From Culex pipiens pallens (Eukaryota > Arthropoda > Insecta > Diptera > Culicidae): 64,000 bases of DNA. The notes beneath the pieces were generated by a model, which was not told the origin of the DNA, did no database searches, and worked only from the letters and a program-made list of their open reading frames with translations. A program made the translations under genes and the position numbers. Position 1 is the first letter of the stretch. Each line of letters opens with the position of its first letter. Shown piece by piece: positions 1-11,360 of the stretch. Location: contig NC_068938.1 in the NCBI RefSeq assembly GCF_016801865.2, positions 52,778,493-52,842,492 of the forward strand, given 5' to 3'.

Positions 1-310
1 AAAGCTTTTTCCCGCATGATCGATCCGGAGCAATTTGATTGGTATGGAAATGCAACCCAAAGGCAAAGGCAAAGAAGAGCAAAAAAAGATGAATAAATAA
101 AAGTTGAAGCATGTGTTTGAAGAATCATGAGGCACGTGCGTGACTGAGGGTGGAGGTTGACCGATCTCGAAAGGGTTACAGTCTGGTGGCACCAATATGC
201 GTGAGTTCAAAGATGTTCGGCAGGATGCCCACAAATATCCCAGAATTTTTATACAATTGATTTGGTCTGGCTTCTTTTGGATATGAATAATTTCTTCTTT
301 CATGTCAAAT
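1..310. other. Non-coding, no recognised element
   Basis: Moderately complex sequence with purine-rich stretches near 61-115. No reading frame, tandem repeat or inverted repeat is seen. It is plausibly low-copy intron or intergenic DNA. Confidence 0.5.
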
Positions 311-915
311 TAGATCAGCTCTCTACGAAATCGGTCTTATTTTTATTAATTTTAAATTTTGCATTTTTTAATCCATCTGAAACTTTTATGTTGCTCTCGG
401 TATGCCCAAAGAAGCCATTTTGCATCATTAGTTCGTTCATATAATTTTCCATACAAATTTGGCAGCTGTCCATAAAAAATGATGCATGAAAATTAAAAAA
501 TCTGTACCTTTTGAAGGAAATTTTTGATCGATTTGGTATCTTCGATAAAGTTGTAGGTATGGATAAGGACTACACTGAAAATAATTTTACACTGATAAAC
601 ATATACACTGTAAAATAATTGGTGATTTTTAATTACACTTTTTGTCACTAAAAATCTATATTTATTTGTTTTCATTTTCTGATATGTTTTAGGGGACACC
701 AAATGCCAACTTTTCAGAAATTTCGAGGTTGTGCAAAAAATCTTAGACTAATTTTTCAAGACTAACATTTCAAATTTTGAAAATATTGTTTTCGAAAAGA
801 TAGGAAAATTTTACGAATGTTTCATATTTGGATTTGAAGCATTTCTTCTTTCATATCAATTTAGTTTTTTTTCTAGTGGCAACTTTACCGATTAAATAAA
901 AGGTAGAAACTTTTA
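311..915. repeat. Truncated copy of the GAGCAATTCTC foldback family
   Basis: The left end (about 313-335) has CTCTCTACGAAATCGG, the subterminal sequence of the elements at 48850-50255 and 52344-52782. The interior has the same recognisable words: a 'caaatttggcagctgtccat' type segment near 458-476, then 'gataaagttgtaggtatgga' near 543-562 and a 'gatatgttttaggggacacc' segment near 680. No matching right terminus is found before the hairpin MITE at 919. The 60- and 69-codon frames here are chance frames. Confidence 0.6.
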
Positions 916-966
916 TTTGGGACCATCCATAAACAAGGTGGTCACCCTTCCCCCATCCCTCTAAAG

Positions 967-3285
967 CAGCGGTTCTCAACCTGGGGTACATGTACCCCTT
1001 GGGGTACCACGAGCGGTCTCAGGGGGTACCGGAAGACAAAATCCGTAATGGCGGACATTTGAATAATATCCCAGACAAAATATTTGAGAGAAGATAAAAC
1101 AAACAGATTAGAAACAAAAAAATAACACATCATTTTGTTGCGGATTATTTAATTCAATTCGTTATTGCTAATCATTAAATTTAAAAAAAAACTGCTATTT
1201 TGCATGATTGATTTATGCATACAAAATGGGGGCTGTCCATACAAAAGTGCTATGAATATTTTTGAAAATATGTACATTGAGATGGCATGTTCTGATCACA
1301 AATCTTTGGCAATGTATATGAAAAGGTTTCCTAAAAAACATTTTTTTTTTCAAATTGGAATTTTATTAATTTAAATAAAGTGTACCGTTTTTTAGTTTTT
1401 TTGTTGTTTTTTTTTTCCTTTAATTTTTGTCTCAAATCTGGAAAAGAAAGAAAGAAACTACCATCTCTTAGAACAATGCAAAAGGTTTTTAAAAGATTCT
1501 AAAGTTTCATTATTTAACATTATTTTTTCGACCTGTTTTAAGTTTTGCCAAAAATTAAGCTTCGGAAATTTTTTTTTTTTTTGATGATATCTTGGAACAT
1601 ATGGGGGCACTTTAAGAGCTCTAAAAAACAAACATTTTTATTTTTTGACTGGTCAATTTGGACTTGAGGGTCAAAAGTTACAGGCATTTTAAGGTAAAAA
1701 AGATGCAAATTTGAAACTTAAATATCTCGAAAAGGCGCAAGCCAAATTTCAAGCACCAGGTTGCATTTGAAAGAGGAGATCCAGCACTACAAACGCTGAA
1801 AAAATCTCAGGGGTGTTTTTCTTTAAACTCGAGATACCTCATATATGTTTTTTCATGTAATTTTGCCCGCTGAATCTGAATCTGCCCTCAGAATTGAATT
1901 AGAGTGTCGAAAAATCAATTTTTGATCATATTTTGGGTTTCCATGTAAAATTATCATTTAAACCCAAATTTTGACCAAAAATCGTTTTTTTTTACAATCT
2001 GGGTCACTTTTCTCTAAAACGAATTTCCACGTTCTAAAAACTGATTTTTGAAGGTTTGCTCAGATGCTTTCTATAAATTTGGTCGTAGAATGCGTAGATT
2101 ATTACGAAATGAAATTTTGGTGTCTTCGATAAAGTTGCTTGGATTGGCAAGCCCGACAACTTTTTAGAAGACAAAAATATTCCTGAAAAGTTAGATTTTC
2201 AAAATTACTCTAGTAGTGAACCACCCTAATTTTCAACCAAACCAAAAGTTGCCCCTTTCCATTTGCAACAACACTTCTGAAGACACCAAAGCTCCAAAAC
2301 TTCATCATTTTTCGGAAAATCCATTTTCCACTTAATTTTGCGATCTGGACCACTGTGCAATGTTGGGTAAAAAAAAATTAAGTGATTTTTTAAATAACTT
2401 TTTCTATTTCAATTTCAAGATCATGACTTCTCTTCAAAATTATCAAACAAAACACTCTTTCGAAATATTATCGTGGTGTTGTTTAAAACGTTCAATGTTC
2501 TAAAATGCAGTAAAGATTTGTTTTTGGAGATGAAAAATATTTGATTTTTGTTTAATTGAAAAAAGTTGCAACTCAAGAACTTCACTCTATCAAAATGTTT
2601 TTTAGTAAAATTTACAATATTTTCAATGTATGTCAACAGGAAAAAAAAATTAATCAAAGAAAAGTACATCAGCTTTGTGTGGCCTACCCAGTACTTGTTT
2701 TCAAGCAATTCTAGATACAAGTCTTAACTTTTTAACAATATTTTTCGATTTTTTGAAATGTCCAATAAAATATTTTTTGACTTTTTAAGTGGTTTTGAAT
2801 AAACTTGACTCAATGCGCATTCAAAAACACCTAAGAAGCCAAAAAAGAAAATTTGGTAAAATAAAAATCCAGATTTAGTTTAAATTCTATCAATGTCCGG
2901 TGGCGCAGTGGTTAGCGTGGTAGCCTCTCACCCCAGTATGGCCTGGGTTCAATCCCAGACGGACCCGATGGCATTTTTCGAGACGAGATTTGCCTGATCA
3001 CGGGAAGTAAAACGTCGGTCCAGTAGCGTAAAAGAGGCTTTGAGTGACTCACCACACAAAACCTTCGGACGCCTAGAAATGAGCAGAAACTTGCAACAAA
3101 GCCCACAAAAGACTCGGGGGTCGTTAAAGTGGATTGCTTTGCTTTTTTCTATCAATGTCTCTTGAGTTACAGTTACAGAACATTTAAACTCATTTTTTTC
3201 TTCAAAATGTATGTTTCTTTGGGGTACCAGCAGCTTAAGAAAAACGAAAAGGGGTACCTAGCCAAGAAAAGGTTGAGAACCGCTG
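967..3285. mobile_element. Non-autonomous hAT transposon, 2.3 kb
   Basis: Starts with CAGCGGTTCTCAACC and ends with its exact reverse complement GGTTGAGAACCGCTG. The 8-bp sequence CTCTAAAG directly flanks both ends (959-966 and 3286-3293). CAGNGGTTCTCAACC ends with 8-bp duplications are typical of hAT transposons. GGGGTACC-containing subterminal sequence recurs at both ends. No transposase frame is present; the longest frame is 99 codons and has no recognisable domain. The interior is AT-rich, includes a fragment of the GAGCAATTC foldback family near 1200-1300, and carries a SINE at 2895-3148. It must have moved with transposase supplied elsewhere. Confidence 0.9.
2895..3148 (+). mobile_element. 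tRNA-derived SINE inside the hAT element
   Basis: The head (2895-2966) folds like a tRNA, with complementary acceptor arms GTCCG and CGGAC. It has a perfect RNA polymerase III box A (TGGCGCAGTGG) and box B (GGTTCAATCCC). The body is about 170 bp of unrelated sequence, ending in a short T-rich tail (TGCTTTGCTTTT). TTCTATCAATGT lies at 2885-2896 and again at 3147-3158, a 12-bp target duplication whose exact edge overlaps the SINE ends by a base or two. Two overlapping minus-strand frames of 64-68 codons across it are artefacts. The same family was not seen elsewhere in the window. Confidence 0.88.
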
Positions 3286-3319
3286 CTCTAAAGTGTCCAC
3301 GTGGTTTATGGATGGCACC

Positions 3320-4298
3320 TTTACTATATTTTACAATTTAATATACATATTTTTTTGATTTTTCAACATCTGTTACAGTAGTTTTTGGAGATAATATTCA
3401 GAAATTCGATGCCTCTGTGCTCACTTCTGCTAACTACAATTCCAGCAAGCTTAGTATAAGAGAACACAGAGGAACAGTAACCTTCTCATAAATCAAATGA
3501 ATAATTTAAACGTAAAAAATCATAATTCAAATTTTACCCAATTTGTCTTCAATCATTCAATCCCAAAATCAGTGAAAAAATCGTATTAGGCAAACGTTAC
3601 CAGTAAATTCTATTAGAAACTTGGCTAATCACTATGCAATACATTTCGATACGAGAAAAGGGTTTCTGAATAAACTAGGCAGAAATAAAAAATGACCATC
3701 TCTTTGAGATTGTCATTATATAAACAGGCAATAAATCACTTGTTTGGTTACCCCATTTCATATTATTCCAAAACACAAAATTAAACAGAAATTACACGGA
3801 ACGTGAAAAATTAAAAAAAAAAAGAAAATCACAGAAAGTACATTTTTATATGTTATTCGGCAATCAACTATGATTTTTTTCTCACTTGTTTAATGTGATA
3901 TTTGTAAAACATGTTTGATCTTGTTCGATGTATTGTAATTTTTTTATTTTTTTATTTTCTAATATTTCTGTTAGAAAATTGAAAAGTTTTTCACTGAATC
4001 GCTTTTATTTTACCTCAATAAATATAATTCAGATGACTAAACTAAAGAATGTTTTCTTTAATAATTATGAACCAAAAACATAATTTTAAACAATCTTGAT
4101 ATTTTGCTAACTATTGGAAGAAAAACTAAAAAAAATCATAAGGCTTAGTAGTTTTTCACGATGAAAATTTAAAATTTCCACTGGGACCGTTATACTAAAT
4201 CACCATTATTTTTGAAAATTAAACGGGATTCATAATCTTAAATTTTATGAAAAGGTCTGATTTCTAAGATCATAAATATAACTAGTAATATAACTAGA
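3320..4298. other. AT-rich spacer, no gene
   Basis: Very AT-rich, with many short A and T runs. No frame above 60 codons, no clear inverted or tandem repeat, and no RNA gene signature. Confidence 0.6.
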
Positions 4299-5118
4299 CT
4301 AGTGATTTTTCGCGATTTCGCGGAAGCCGCGTAATCCGTGAAATTTTCCCCTGGCCGTGAAATTTTGAAAGCACCGTGAAATGCCGCGAAATTTTTAATA
4401 TTCCATTGATAAATCGCTTATCAGTACATTTAAGCATTGTTTATTTTATTTCAAATACTTTACAAGATTTTTAACAAGCATTTCGGATGTAGTTTCCAAA
4501 CTAAAAAAATATTGCTTATCAGATTTAGAACTATTTTTTAAGATATTGTTCATTAAAAAAATGTATGAAACGCAGATATTGATTCTACATTGCCAGCTAA
4601 ATATATTTATTCCTCAAAATTACAAAAATATTGTAAAAGAACATTATTAATCACTACAATGAAAGAAAACTAAAAAAAAAGTTATTTGTTGAGCATTTGC
4701 ATTGTATTATATTTTTTTGCAATTATCAACTGCTTTTATGAGTTTTGCCTAAAATGTATTCAAATACTCGAATTCCTCTATTGTTGAACCTAGGAAAACA
4801 AATAATGTTTTATATATTGTTAGTTTTATAACTCTTGTTTTACTACTTCTTATCTCAATGAAATTAAAATAAATTTGCTGAATCATAAATTTAACTGACG
4901 GAAATTCTCCAAAAAAATTTCAAAATAAATACAATACATTTTTTTCAAAATAATCATTTGTGTAAGGAGATTCTATATGCTACTAACTTTTAAAACAATT
5001 TTCTGTTCATAATTACGCTAAAAGAGCTCATTTTTCCATTTATTTTGAGCAGTTTTTAGAGTACCGTGAAATTTCCGTGAAATTCCAATGTTTTGAAATT
5101 GGCATGAAAAATCACTAG
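4299..5118. mobile_element. 820-bp inverted-repeat element (CTAGTGATTTTT ends)
   Basis: Left end CTAGTGATTTTTC (4299) pairs with right end GAAAAATCACTAG (5106-5118). Inside the ends, 'ccgtgaaat' words recur, at 4336-4385 and again at 5063-5085. This shows the sub-terminal zones are related in an inverted-element layout. The interior is AT-rich and non-coding. No convincing target duplication is visible, so superfamily is undecided; a hAT-like origin is possible. Confidence 0.7.
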
Positions 5119-5906
5119 CCCTAATCATAAATAATAAAACAAAGCACAATTCATTTAATATTAAAAAAACTAATTTTAATCTTTCTAATTTCATTTAGAA
5201 TTCAAGCTTCATAATAAAATGGCAGTCAAATTGTGAATTCACGGTATGAAAGTGTAATTAAATTATATGTTTTAGAAAAAGAAAAGCTAATAAAATACCA
5301 TCGGTGATCCAAATAGTGATCTTTGATTTTTATATTTGTTTTATTCAATGGAATTTGGATGTTATACTGATTATTACCTTTATAAGAATGTTTGCTATTA
5401 TTCAACAGTTAAAAATAAATCCACTCATATGCAAAAAAAAACTGAGCAAAAAAGCTTATCATAATATCCTTTTCAGTCAATTCAAAATAAGTTTTGATTT
5501 AATTACGATAAAATTAAACAATAATCATAGATAATGAACATGTGCATTAAACACAATAAAAAAACAAAAGCAAAATTCTTGAAAATTTAGATTATTTTGA
5601 TAGAAAAATATCATCCTACCCATCGGTTTTTGTAATAACTTGAATCATTATTCTATTTTCTAAGACCAATTTGTAGCATGTAATAAAAGTTTTTTTTTCC
5701 TTAAAATTCGTCTTATGAATTTCTTGATGTATTCAAGTTGTTTATACTAAGCTTTCAAGTCAAAACTAATATATTTCCTTTGAATAACAGAATTTCACGC
5801 TGTCACTTACCCTACAAAAATAACCATTGTTTTTGGGGACGGTTGACCAATCAACGTTGAATTTTTTACGGTATAACGGTAATAGAGTCCCAGCGAGACC
5901 AACACA
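5119..5906. other. AT-rich spacer, no gene
   Basis: AT-rich DNA. A 76-codon plus-strand frame at 5304-5534 is made of I, F, L, N and K codons, as expected by chance from this base composition. No repeat boundary is recognised. Confidence 0.55.
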
Positions 5907-6281
5907 CAGGGTTGCCAGATAAATCTGGGAATGCCAGATTTTTCAAGTGTCTGCCAGAATAAAGACTCAGTGCCAGATATTGTCAGATTTTGTCAGATTT
6001 TTAATTTTATGCCCATTTTGAACAACTTTTTGATTAAAATTTACGAATTTAATTAAATATAAAATAAAAAAAAAGATTGTGTTTTTCATAAAGAAAAACA
6101 AAACCAGATTTTTGGGGCTATAAAATCAGTTAAACCATCTAAATCATACAAACTTTTGAATTTATTCATATCCTCCCTTCTCCCCACCATTCAGAATTGT
6201 TAGATTTTCGTCTGCCAGATTTTTCCAGATTTCTAATCGATTCTTTGCCAGATTTTTTCTAATTTTGACCTGGTAACCTTG
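5907..6281. mobile_element. 375-bp hAT-type MITE
   Basis: The ends are CAGGGTTGCCAGAT at the left and ACCTGGTAACCTTG at the right (reverse complement CAAGGTTACCAGGT, 10 of 14 identical). They are flanked by perfect 8-bp copies of CCAACACA (5899-5906 and 6282-6289). Words of the type 'gccagatt' are reiterated through both subterminal regions, as in hAT transposase-binding zones. There is no coding capacity. The first 14 bases are also found in each 164-bp unit of the array at 8545-9347. Confidence 0.9.
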
Positions 6282-6352
6282 CCAACACAATTAGTGATGG
6301 TTTATCTTCTTAAAATGTCATATGTCATACATCTAGGGTTTTTTCTCAAAAA

Positions 6353-6535
6353 ATAATTTTCCCTAAAAGAGCACGCAGCTAGCAAAATCTAAACTTAGAA
6401 ACATGTACCCTCCCTGTAAAGGCTTATGAATAGATCTCAGTTGAAAGGTTCTCCAAATCTTTGAATTGCAAATGTAACATCCTGGAGCAGAACTGTTAAA
6501 TTCTAATAAACATCAATTGAATTGAATTGAATTAA
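6353..6535 (+). mobile_element. Small retroelement, copy 1
   Basis: Aligns with 46394-46571 over its whole length. Shared landmarks are 'ccctaaaagagcac', 'gatctcagttgaaaggttct', 'gcaaatgtaacatcctgga' and 'gttaaattctaataaa'. It ends in a (TTGAA) microsatellite-like tail (ATTGAATTGAATTGAATT). An AATAAA-type signal precedes the tail, consistent with RNA-mediated copying. It could be a SINE or the 3' end of a non-LTR retrotransposon. Confidence 0.7.
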
Positions 6536-6984
6536 AAATGTTGAGTAATAAACTGCCAGTTTTCGAATAATGGCCCCTTGTTCCATTCAGAAACTGACAC
6601 ACTTTTGGATAAAAGGCCTTAAAAATCAACATTTCAACAAAATCAGTACAAAACCTTCATCGCATAAAAAACAGATCCAAACTTATCAAACGTCAATCCA
6701 GATCAAATGTGAGCGTGCTAGTTTCTGGTTTCTGGCAAATCGGATTCCCCTGTCTGCTGAGCACGCCAGACGGAGGTCATATTAAATTAAACTCCATCAT
6801 CGTCATGTACCCGTATGACACACCCACATAGTCGCACGTGGCAATCTCGTCCTCCTTCCCAGGTTCAAAAGCCTACATCCCAGCCCAGCTTTTAGAGCCT
6901 GAGACAATTTAAATATTTATTTTCACTCCACTTGCACCATTCGCGTTGAAAAGCTCGGGAATCTCTGTCACAGACTTCGGGACT
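6536..6984. other. Low-copy-looking spacer
   Basis: More balanced base composition than the flanks from about 6700 to 6980. The 71-codon frame at 6570-6785 has no recognisable domain. No repeat or RNA signal seen. Confidence 0.5.
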
Positions 6985-7212
6985 CACAGAAAAAAAAATG
7001 ATGGTAATATTCATCAGGAAATGGTGACAGATTTTGTGGCAAAATAAATGATAAATTTTAACACAGAAAATGATGAATTTTCATCAGTTTTTGATGAATA
7101 TTCATCAGGTTCACATTTTTACACATTTTTTATGTAATATTACACAAATAAAGAGGTAATATTCAACCTACCAAATTTTCAACATTCCAAAATTCAACTT
7201 TTTTTTTCTGTG
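6985..7212. mobile_element. 228-bp MITE (CACAGAAAAAAA ends)
   Basis: CACAGAAAAAAAAA at the left pairs with TTTTTTTTTCTGTG at the right. The interior is AT-rich with reiterated 'gatgaatattcatca' and 'gtaatatt' words. Flanking CT on both sides could be a 2-bp duplication, but this is too short to be decisive. Confidence 0.75.
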
Positions 7213-8392
7213 CTCTTCTGAGACCGGGGGGAGCGAGATCATCCTGCACCAGAAGAAGGAAGCTGCTGGAACCTCCATGGTGGCTTCCTGTGTGCTTCCT
7301 CGGGAGTTTTTACGCTCCAAGCGGAAGTGTTGAGACAGATGCTCGAGACAACCGGAATCCGAAAGTTCAAACGGAATACCCTGCCAGGCACGAATGAATA
7401 GGGTTGGGGGAGGCTTTCTTCCTTATTTATTCATGCTGGCTCTGTCTGCAACTTTTTTGTTTGCTGTTTTTTGGTGGGAAAGTAATTCCAAGACAAGTTT
7501 AGTTTGTTTTTATATAAATTTTTTTTGTTTAATTTTGTATAACATAAGGTAAGCAAACTAAAAAAATCAGAATTCAACTAAAATTTCAAAATTCCCTCAA
7601 AATTAAATTTTGTTGCAAATTGTCATGGAATTACTTCTTCGAAAAATCCCTGAAAAACGCTTCCGACCATACAAGATTCATGCAACACGTTGATGTTGTT
7701 TGCGTGGGTGTTCGTTGCCGGCTTATGAGAACTTGGTTTACAGTTTGACTTGACTGAATGACTTGTATACCACCTGGTTGGTTAGGCCTAATTTTGAAGG
7801 ACGCATCCGTCACTGCTGGAAATGGAACGAGTGCCTGCTGCGAACAGAAGATCAAACATGAAAGTTTAAATTACTTCCACACTTTGCGGTAATATTGTTT
7901 TGTTTGAATTTGTGTTACAAGACTTACATTTCTCAACATTTTCTGTTTAAGGTTAAGAAAATAATCCTTCTCTAAAGTTGCCAGTGATAGTCAAAGCTCA
8001 ACAAAATCGGAGCAGCTGGTTAAAAAACTTTGCACTTTTCAGCACAATAAAGCACAAAGCAGTCAATGGGAGGAGAACGGCCGGAAACCGGAAGCATATG
8101 GAAAAGAAAATTCAACGAACCAATTTTCATGACTTTTATTTTTTTTCGTTGCCACTGTCACAAAATTGCATTCATAACTGGTGGTGGGTACAATCGTTTC
8201 CTTTTATGCGAACAGTTTTCATTCAGCAAGTTGTGCTCCACAATTGCGTTACGCTTCAAGGCGTAGCTACAATGGGTTCGGAGAGCCAGCCAATTGAAAC
8301 GAACGATTTTTGTCTGGGCTGAGACGGGGAGAAGCTTTCGGGAGGAGTCAGCATTGGAAAGATGTAATATTGTTGTATAATGAAAAAAAAAA
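7213..8392. other. Low-repeat island, no assignable gene
   Basis: Mixed composition, with GC-richer DNA at 7213-7400 and 7620-7860. Frames of 74 codons (minus, 7631-7855) and 114 codons (plus, 7978-8322) are open, but they have no domain, no repeat-corrected codon bias I can judge, and no obvious splice context. A regulatory or exonic role cannot be excluded. Confidence 0.4.
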
Positions 8393-8544
8393 AACTAACT
8401 TAATCCACCTATGTGGTTGATGCCTTCCTCACTTTTTACCAACAATGGATAATATGAGCGGTTTGGACACATATTTCAGATATTTTTTAGATCCACAAAA
8501 ATAAGTACACAGATAAGTGATCATAACTCGAGACAGGGTACATC

Positions 8545-9347
8545 AATATCACTTGAGTGGTCATAACTCGAGATAGGGTTGCCAGATCTTCAATGTTGTG
8601 GACTCGTTGGAAAGGTCTCTCGATTACCTAACCAGCGATGGATTCGATGATGGATCCGGACATCGTTTACATACATTTAGGTGAGATCCGGCTTCAAAAA
8701 AGTACATAAATATCACTTAAGTGGTCATAACTCGAGACAGGGTTGCCAGATCTTCAATGTTGTGGACTCGTTGGAAAGGTCTCTTGATTACCTAATCAAC
8801 GATGGGTCGGATGATGGATCCGGACATCGTTTACGTGCGTATAAATGAGATCCGGCTTCAAAAAAGTATATAAATATAACTCAAGTGGTCATAACTCGAG
8901 ACAGGGTTGCCAGATCTTCAATGTTGTGGACTCGTTGGAAAGGTCTCTCGATTACCTAACCAGCGATGGATTCGATGATGGATCCGGACATCGTTTACAT
9001 GCGTATAAATGAGATCCGGCTTCAAAAAAGTATATAAATATAACTCAAGTGGTCATAACTCGAGACAAGGTTGCCAGATCTCCAATGTTGTGGACTCGTT
9101 GGAAAGGTTTCTCGATTACCTAACCAACGATGGGTCGGATGATGGATCCGAACATCGTTTACATACATTTAAGTGAGATCCGGCTTCAAAAAAGTACATA
9201 AATATCACTTAAGTGGTCATAACTCGAGACAGGGTTGCCAGATCTTCAATGTTGTGGCCTCGTTGGAAAGGTCTCTCGATTACCTAACCAACAATGGGTC
9301 GGATGATGGATCCGGACATCGTTTACATGCATATAAAAGAGATCCGG
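8545..9347 (+). repeat. Five 164-bp tandem units
   Basis: The landmark GCCAGATC(T) occurs at 8581, 8745, 8909, 9073 and 9237, spaced exactly 164 bp each time. A unit contains 'cataactcgagacagggttg', 'tcaatgttgtggactcgttg', 'gaaaggtctctcgattacct', a 'gatggatccggacatcgttt' segment and 'gagatccggcttcaaaaaag'. Units differ only by scattered substitutions. Confidence 0.95.
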
Positions 9348-9510
9348 ATATATGTGAAAACACATTTTTATACATAACTTTTGAACTAGTTATCGAAACT
9401 TCAAACAATTCAATAGCGATGTATGGGACCCTAAACCAAGTCGAATGCAACTGGTTTGGTCAAAATCGGTTCAGCCAGTGCTGAGAAAACTCAGTGAGAA
9501 TGTTGGTCAC

Positions 9511-9590
9511 ATACATACATACACACACATACACACACACATACACACACACATACACACACACATACACACACACATACACACACACAG
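9511..9590 (+). repeat. CA-rich 12-bp microsatellite
   Basis: Begins with (CATA)n and becomes repeats of ATACACACACAC at a strict 12-bp period (9541, 9553, 9565, 9577). The element at 37500 has a shorter GT-rich version at the equivalent place (about 37615-37650). Confidence 0.95.
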
Positions 9591-9716
9591 ACATTTGTTC
9601 AGTTTTCGATTCTGAGTCGATATGTATACATGAAGGTGGGTCTTTGAGCTTTTAATAAAAAGTTCATTTTTAGAGCAGGATTATAGCCTTACCTCAGTGA
9701 GGAAGGCAAAAAAAAA

Positions 9717-11360
9717 CGTTAACATATTGACATAAAATCGAAAACTGAGCAAATGTCTGTGTGTATGTAAGTATGTGACCAATAAACTCACTCAATTATC
9801 TCGACACTGGATGAACCGATTAGAGCAAGTTCAAGTTTAACTTTTTTTAAGGTTTTTAAAAGTAATTCAAAAGTTACATATAAAAATATGGCTTCGTAAA
9901 TATCCGGGTGTTACAAACGAACTTTCCAATGAATCATAAACTTTAAGGTCTGGTTACCCTATCTAAAAGAATGGCCACTTAACGTGAAGACTTCGATCAT
10001 TGCCATGATTTTTCGTTCAAAGATATAAATTTTGTGTCCCCATCAATATTTTGACAAAATTCTTTCTAAAAGTTGTTTAGCACATGCTGATACATTTTGG
10101 TGACGATTATCCCATTCCTTTGTAAGTTATGGAAATCGTCATTAATCAATGATTGCCAACTAGGGGGTCAATGACTGTACCACAAAATTATATAAATTTT
10201 GTAGCACAATTGATTAAGATCAAAAATTCCTTCAGTGGATTCAAGAAGGCAACAATCGGCACATGCTGATTCGTTTTGGTGCAGAAATTTGTTAAATTGA
10301 ATTTAATATAGAGAATTTTAGAGTGATGACCAATTTTCTTCGAAAATGATCAACGGCTTCACCTTAAGTGATCTTTAATTCTAGATTAAATTTTCAAAAC
10401 AACCTATCCCTCATGGGTTTCCTATGCAGATAGGACCTTTTGAAAATTTAATCTAGAATTATACTTTTTTTGAAGCCGGATCTCAGTAAACTTGATGAAA
10501 ATGATGTAAGGATCTAGCTTGTGACACATCACTGGAAAGTAGGGTGACAATAAACAAATCAACCTGATTCGATTCCTCAAGCCAAAATAAGTAACTGTGA
10601 GAATTTTGAGTAAAATCGGTTAAGGGTCGCTTTTTATCATTGAATCATTGGTGAAAAAAAATCTTTTCATACAAAAAACGTCTTCTTTAAATTGTTAATA
10701 ACTCGTCAGGGTTAACTCGGATCGTTTTGTGGTCTTCGACAAAGTTGTTTGTCATAAAATTTTACATGAGAATCTCACACTTGATAAGGATCAGACACAT
10801 TTAACGGTACCTTTTGGTGGAATTCTGATATTTTTCCTTTTCCCCATACATTTTTTCGAATTTTTCCATACAAACATAAACAATAAAAAAAAACCTTAAC
10901 CGATTTGGCTCAAAATTGGTAAAAGTACTTATTTTTACATAAAGAATCGCGCCTTTTATGTTTTTTCCAAAATTTTAATTTTTCTTGTCACCTTACTGGA
11001 TAATAATCGAAAGACCTTTCCGATGAGTCGTAAACTTTGCAGATTTGGTCACCCTAACTAAAGTAATGAAGTGATATTGATATTCTATTGCGAAATGGTA
11101 ATCGATTCCATCACTCGAATCAAGGTTATTTAAAGAATGGAGATGCGAATGAGCTAGAAACATTAATTGAACCCTTTTAATTTTTATGACCTAAGAGTCC
11201 AAATTCATTATACGACACATCTTAAGAAAGATATCAAGTCCATTGACTGTCAAATTATTGTTTTATTTTGATCTCAACTAGATTAACTATAATAAAAATA
11301 AAAATAATTAGATTGATGGTAATTTGAAAAGTGTAACCACGTAGGTGGATTCAGTTAGTT
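9717..11360 (-). mobile_element. Related inverted-end element, reverse orientation, left-truncated
   Basis: Starts with the family tail sequence 'atcgaaaactgagcaaatgt' and the 'ctcgacactggatgaaccga' core. It ends with GGATTCAGTTAGTT (11347-11360), the reversed form of the AACTAACTTAATCC terminus. It lacks the GCCTTCCTCACT end and the 164-bp units, and meets copy 1 tail-to-tail at about 9708-9720. It includes a long perfect hairpin at 10377-10460. No coding capacity. Confidence 0.65.
10377..10460. repeat. Perfect 23-bp-stem hairpin
   Basis: The sequence from 10377 to 10399 is exactly complementary to 10438-10460, with a 38-bp loop. The stem core is TTCTAGATTAAATTTTCAAA. It sits inside the element at 9717-11360. 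Confidence 0.9.

Larger units (their letters stand above)
919..3319. mobile_element. 74-bp hairpin MITE split by a hAT insertion
   Basis: The left end GGGACCATCCATAAAC (919-934) is matched in reverse complement by GTTTATGGATGGCACC (3304-3319), 15 of 16 positions. Removing the hAT element and one copy of its 8-bp duplication leaves about 74 bp that reads as one imperfect hairpin. The end resembles the GGCGTCATCCATAAAG terminus of the element at 41858-42299, so a PIF/Harbinger-like origin is possible. The flanks are T-rich (TTT both sides), so the duplication is not clear. Confidence 0.7.
8393..9707 (+). mobile_element. Satellite-bearing inverted-end element, copy 1
   Basis: Left end AACTAACTTAATCCACCTAT is followed by GCCTTCCTCACT (8431-8442). 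The right end carries the inverted AGTGAGGAAGGC (9696-9707). The interior holds five 164-bp tandem units, then a (CA)-rich microsatellite and a conserved tail reading 'cgattctgagtcgatatgta' and 'gagcaggattatagccttac'. The same ends and order, reversed, occur at 37500-38721. No protein is encoded; the 103-codon frame at 9173 runs through the satellite. Superfamily unknown. Confidence 0.8.

Noticed and set aside
2895..2966. Functional tRNA gene
   Set aside because: tRNA-like head is fused to a SINE body with a tail and flanked by target duplications; the anticodon arm is not well formed.
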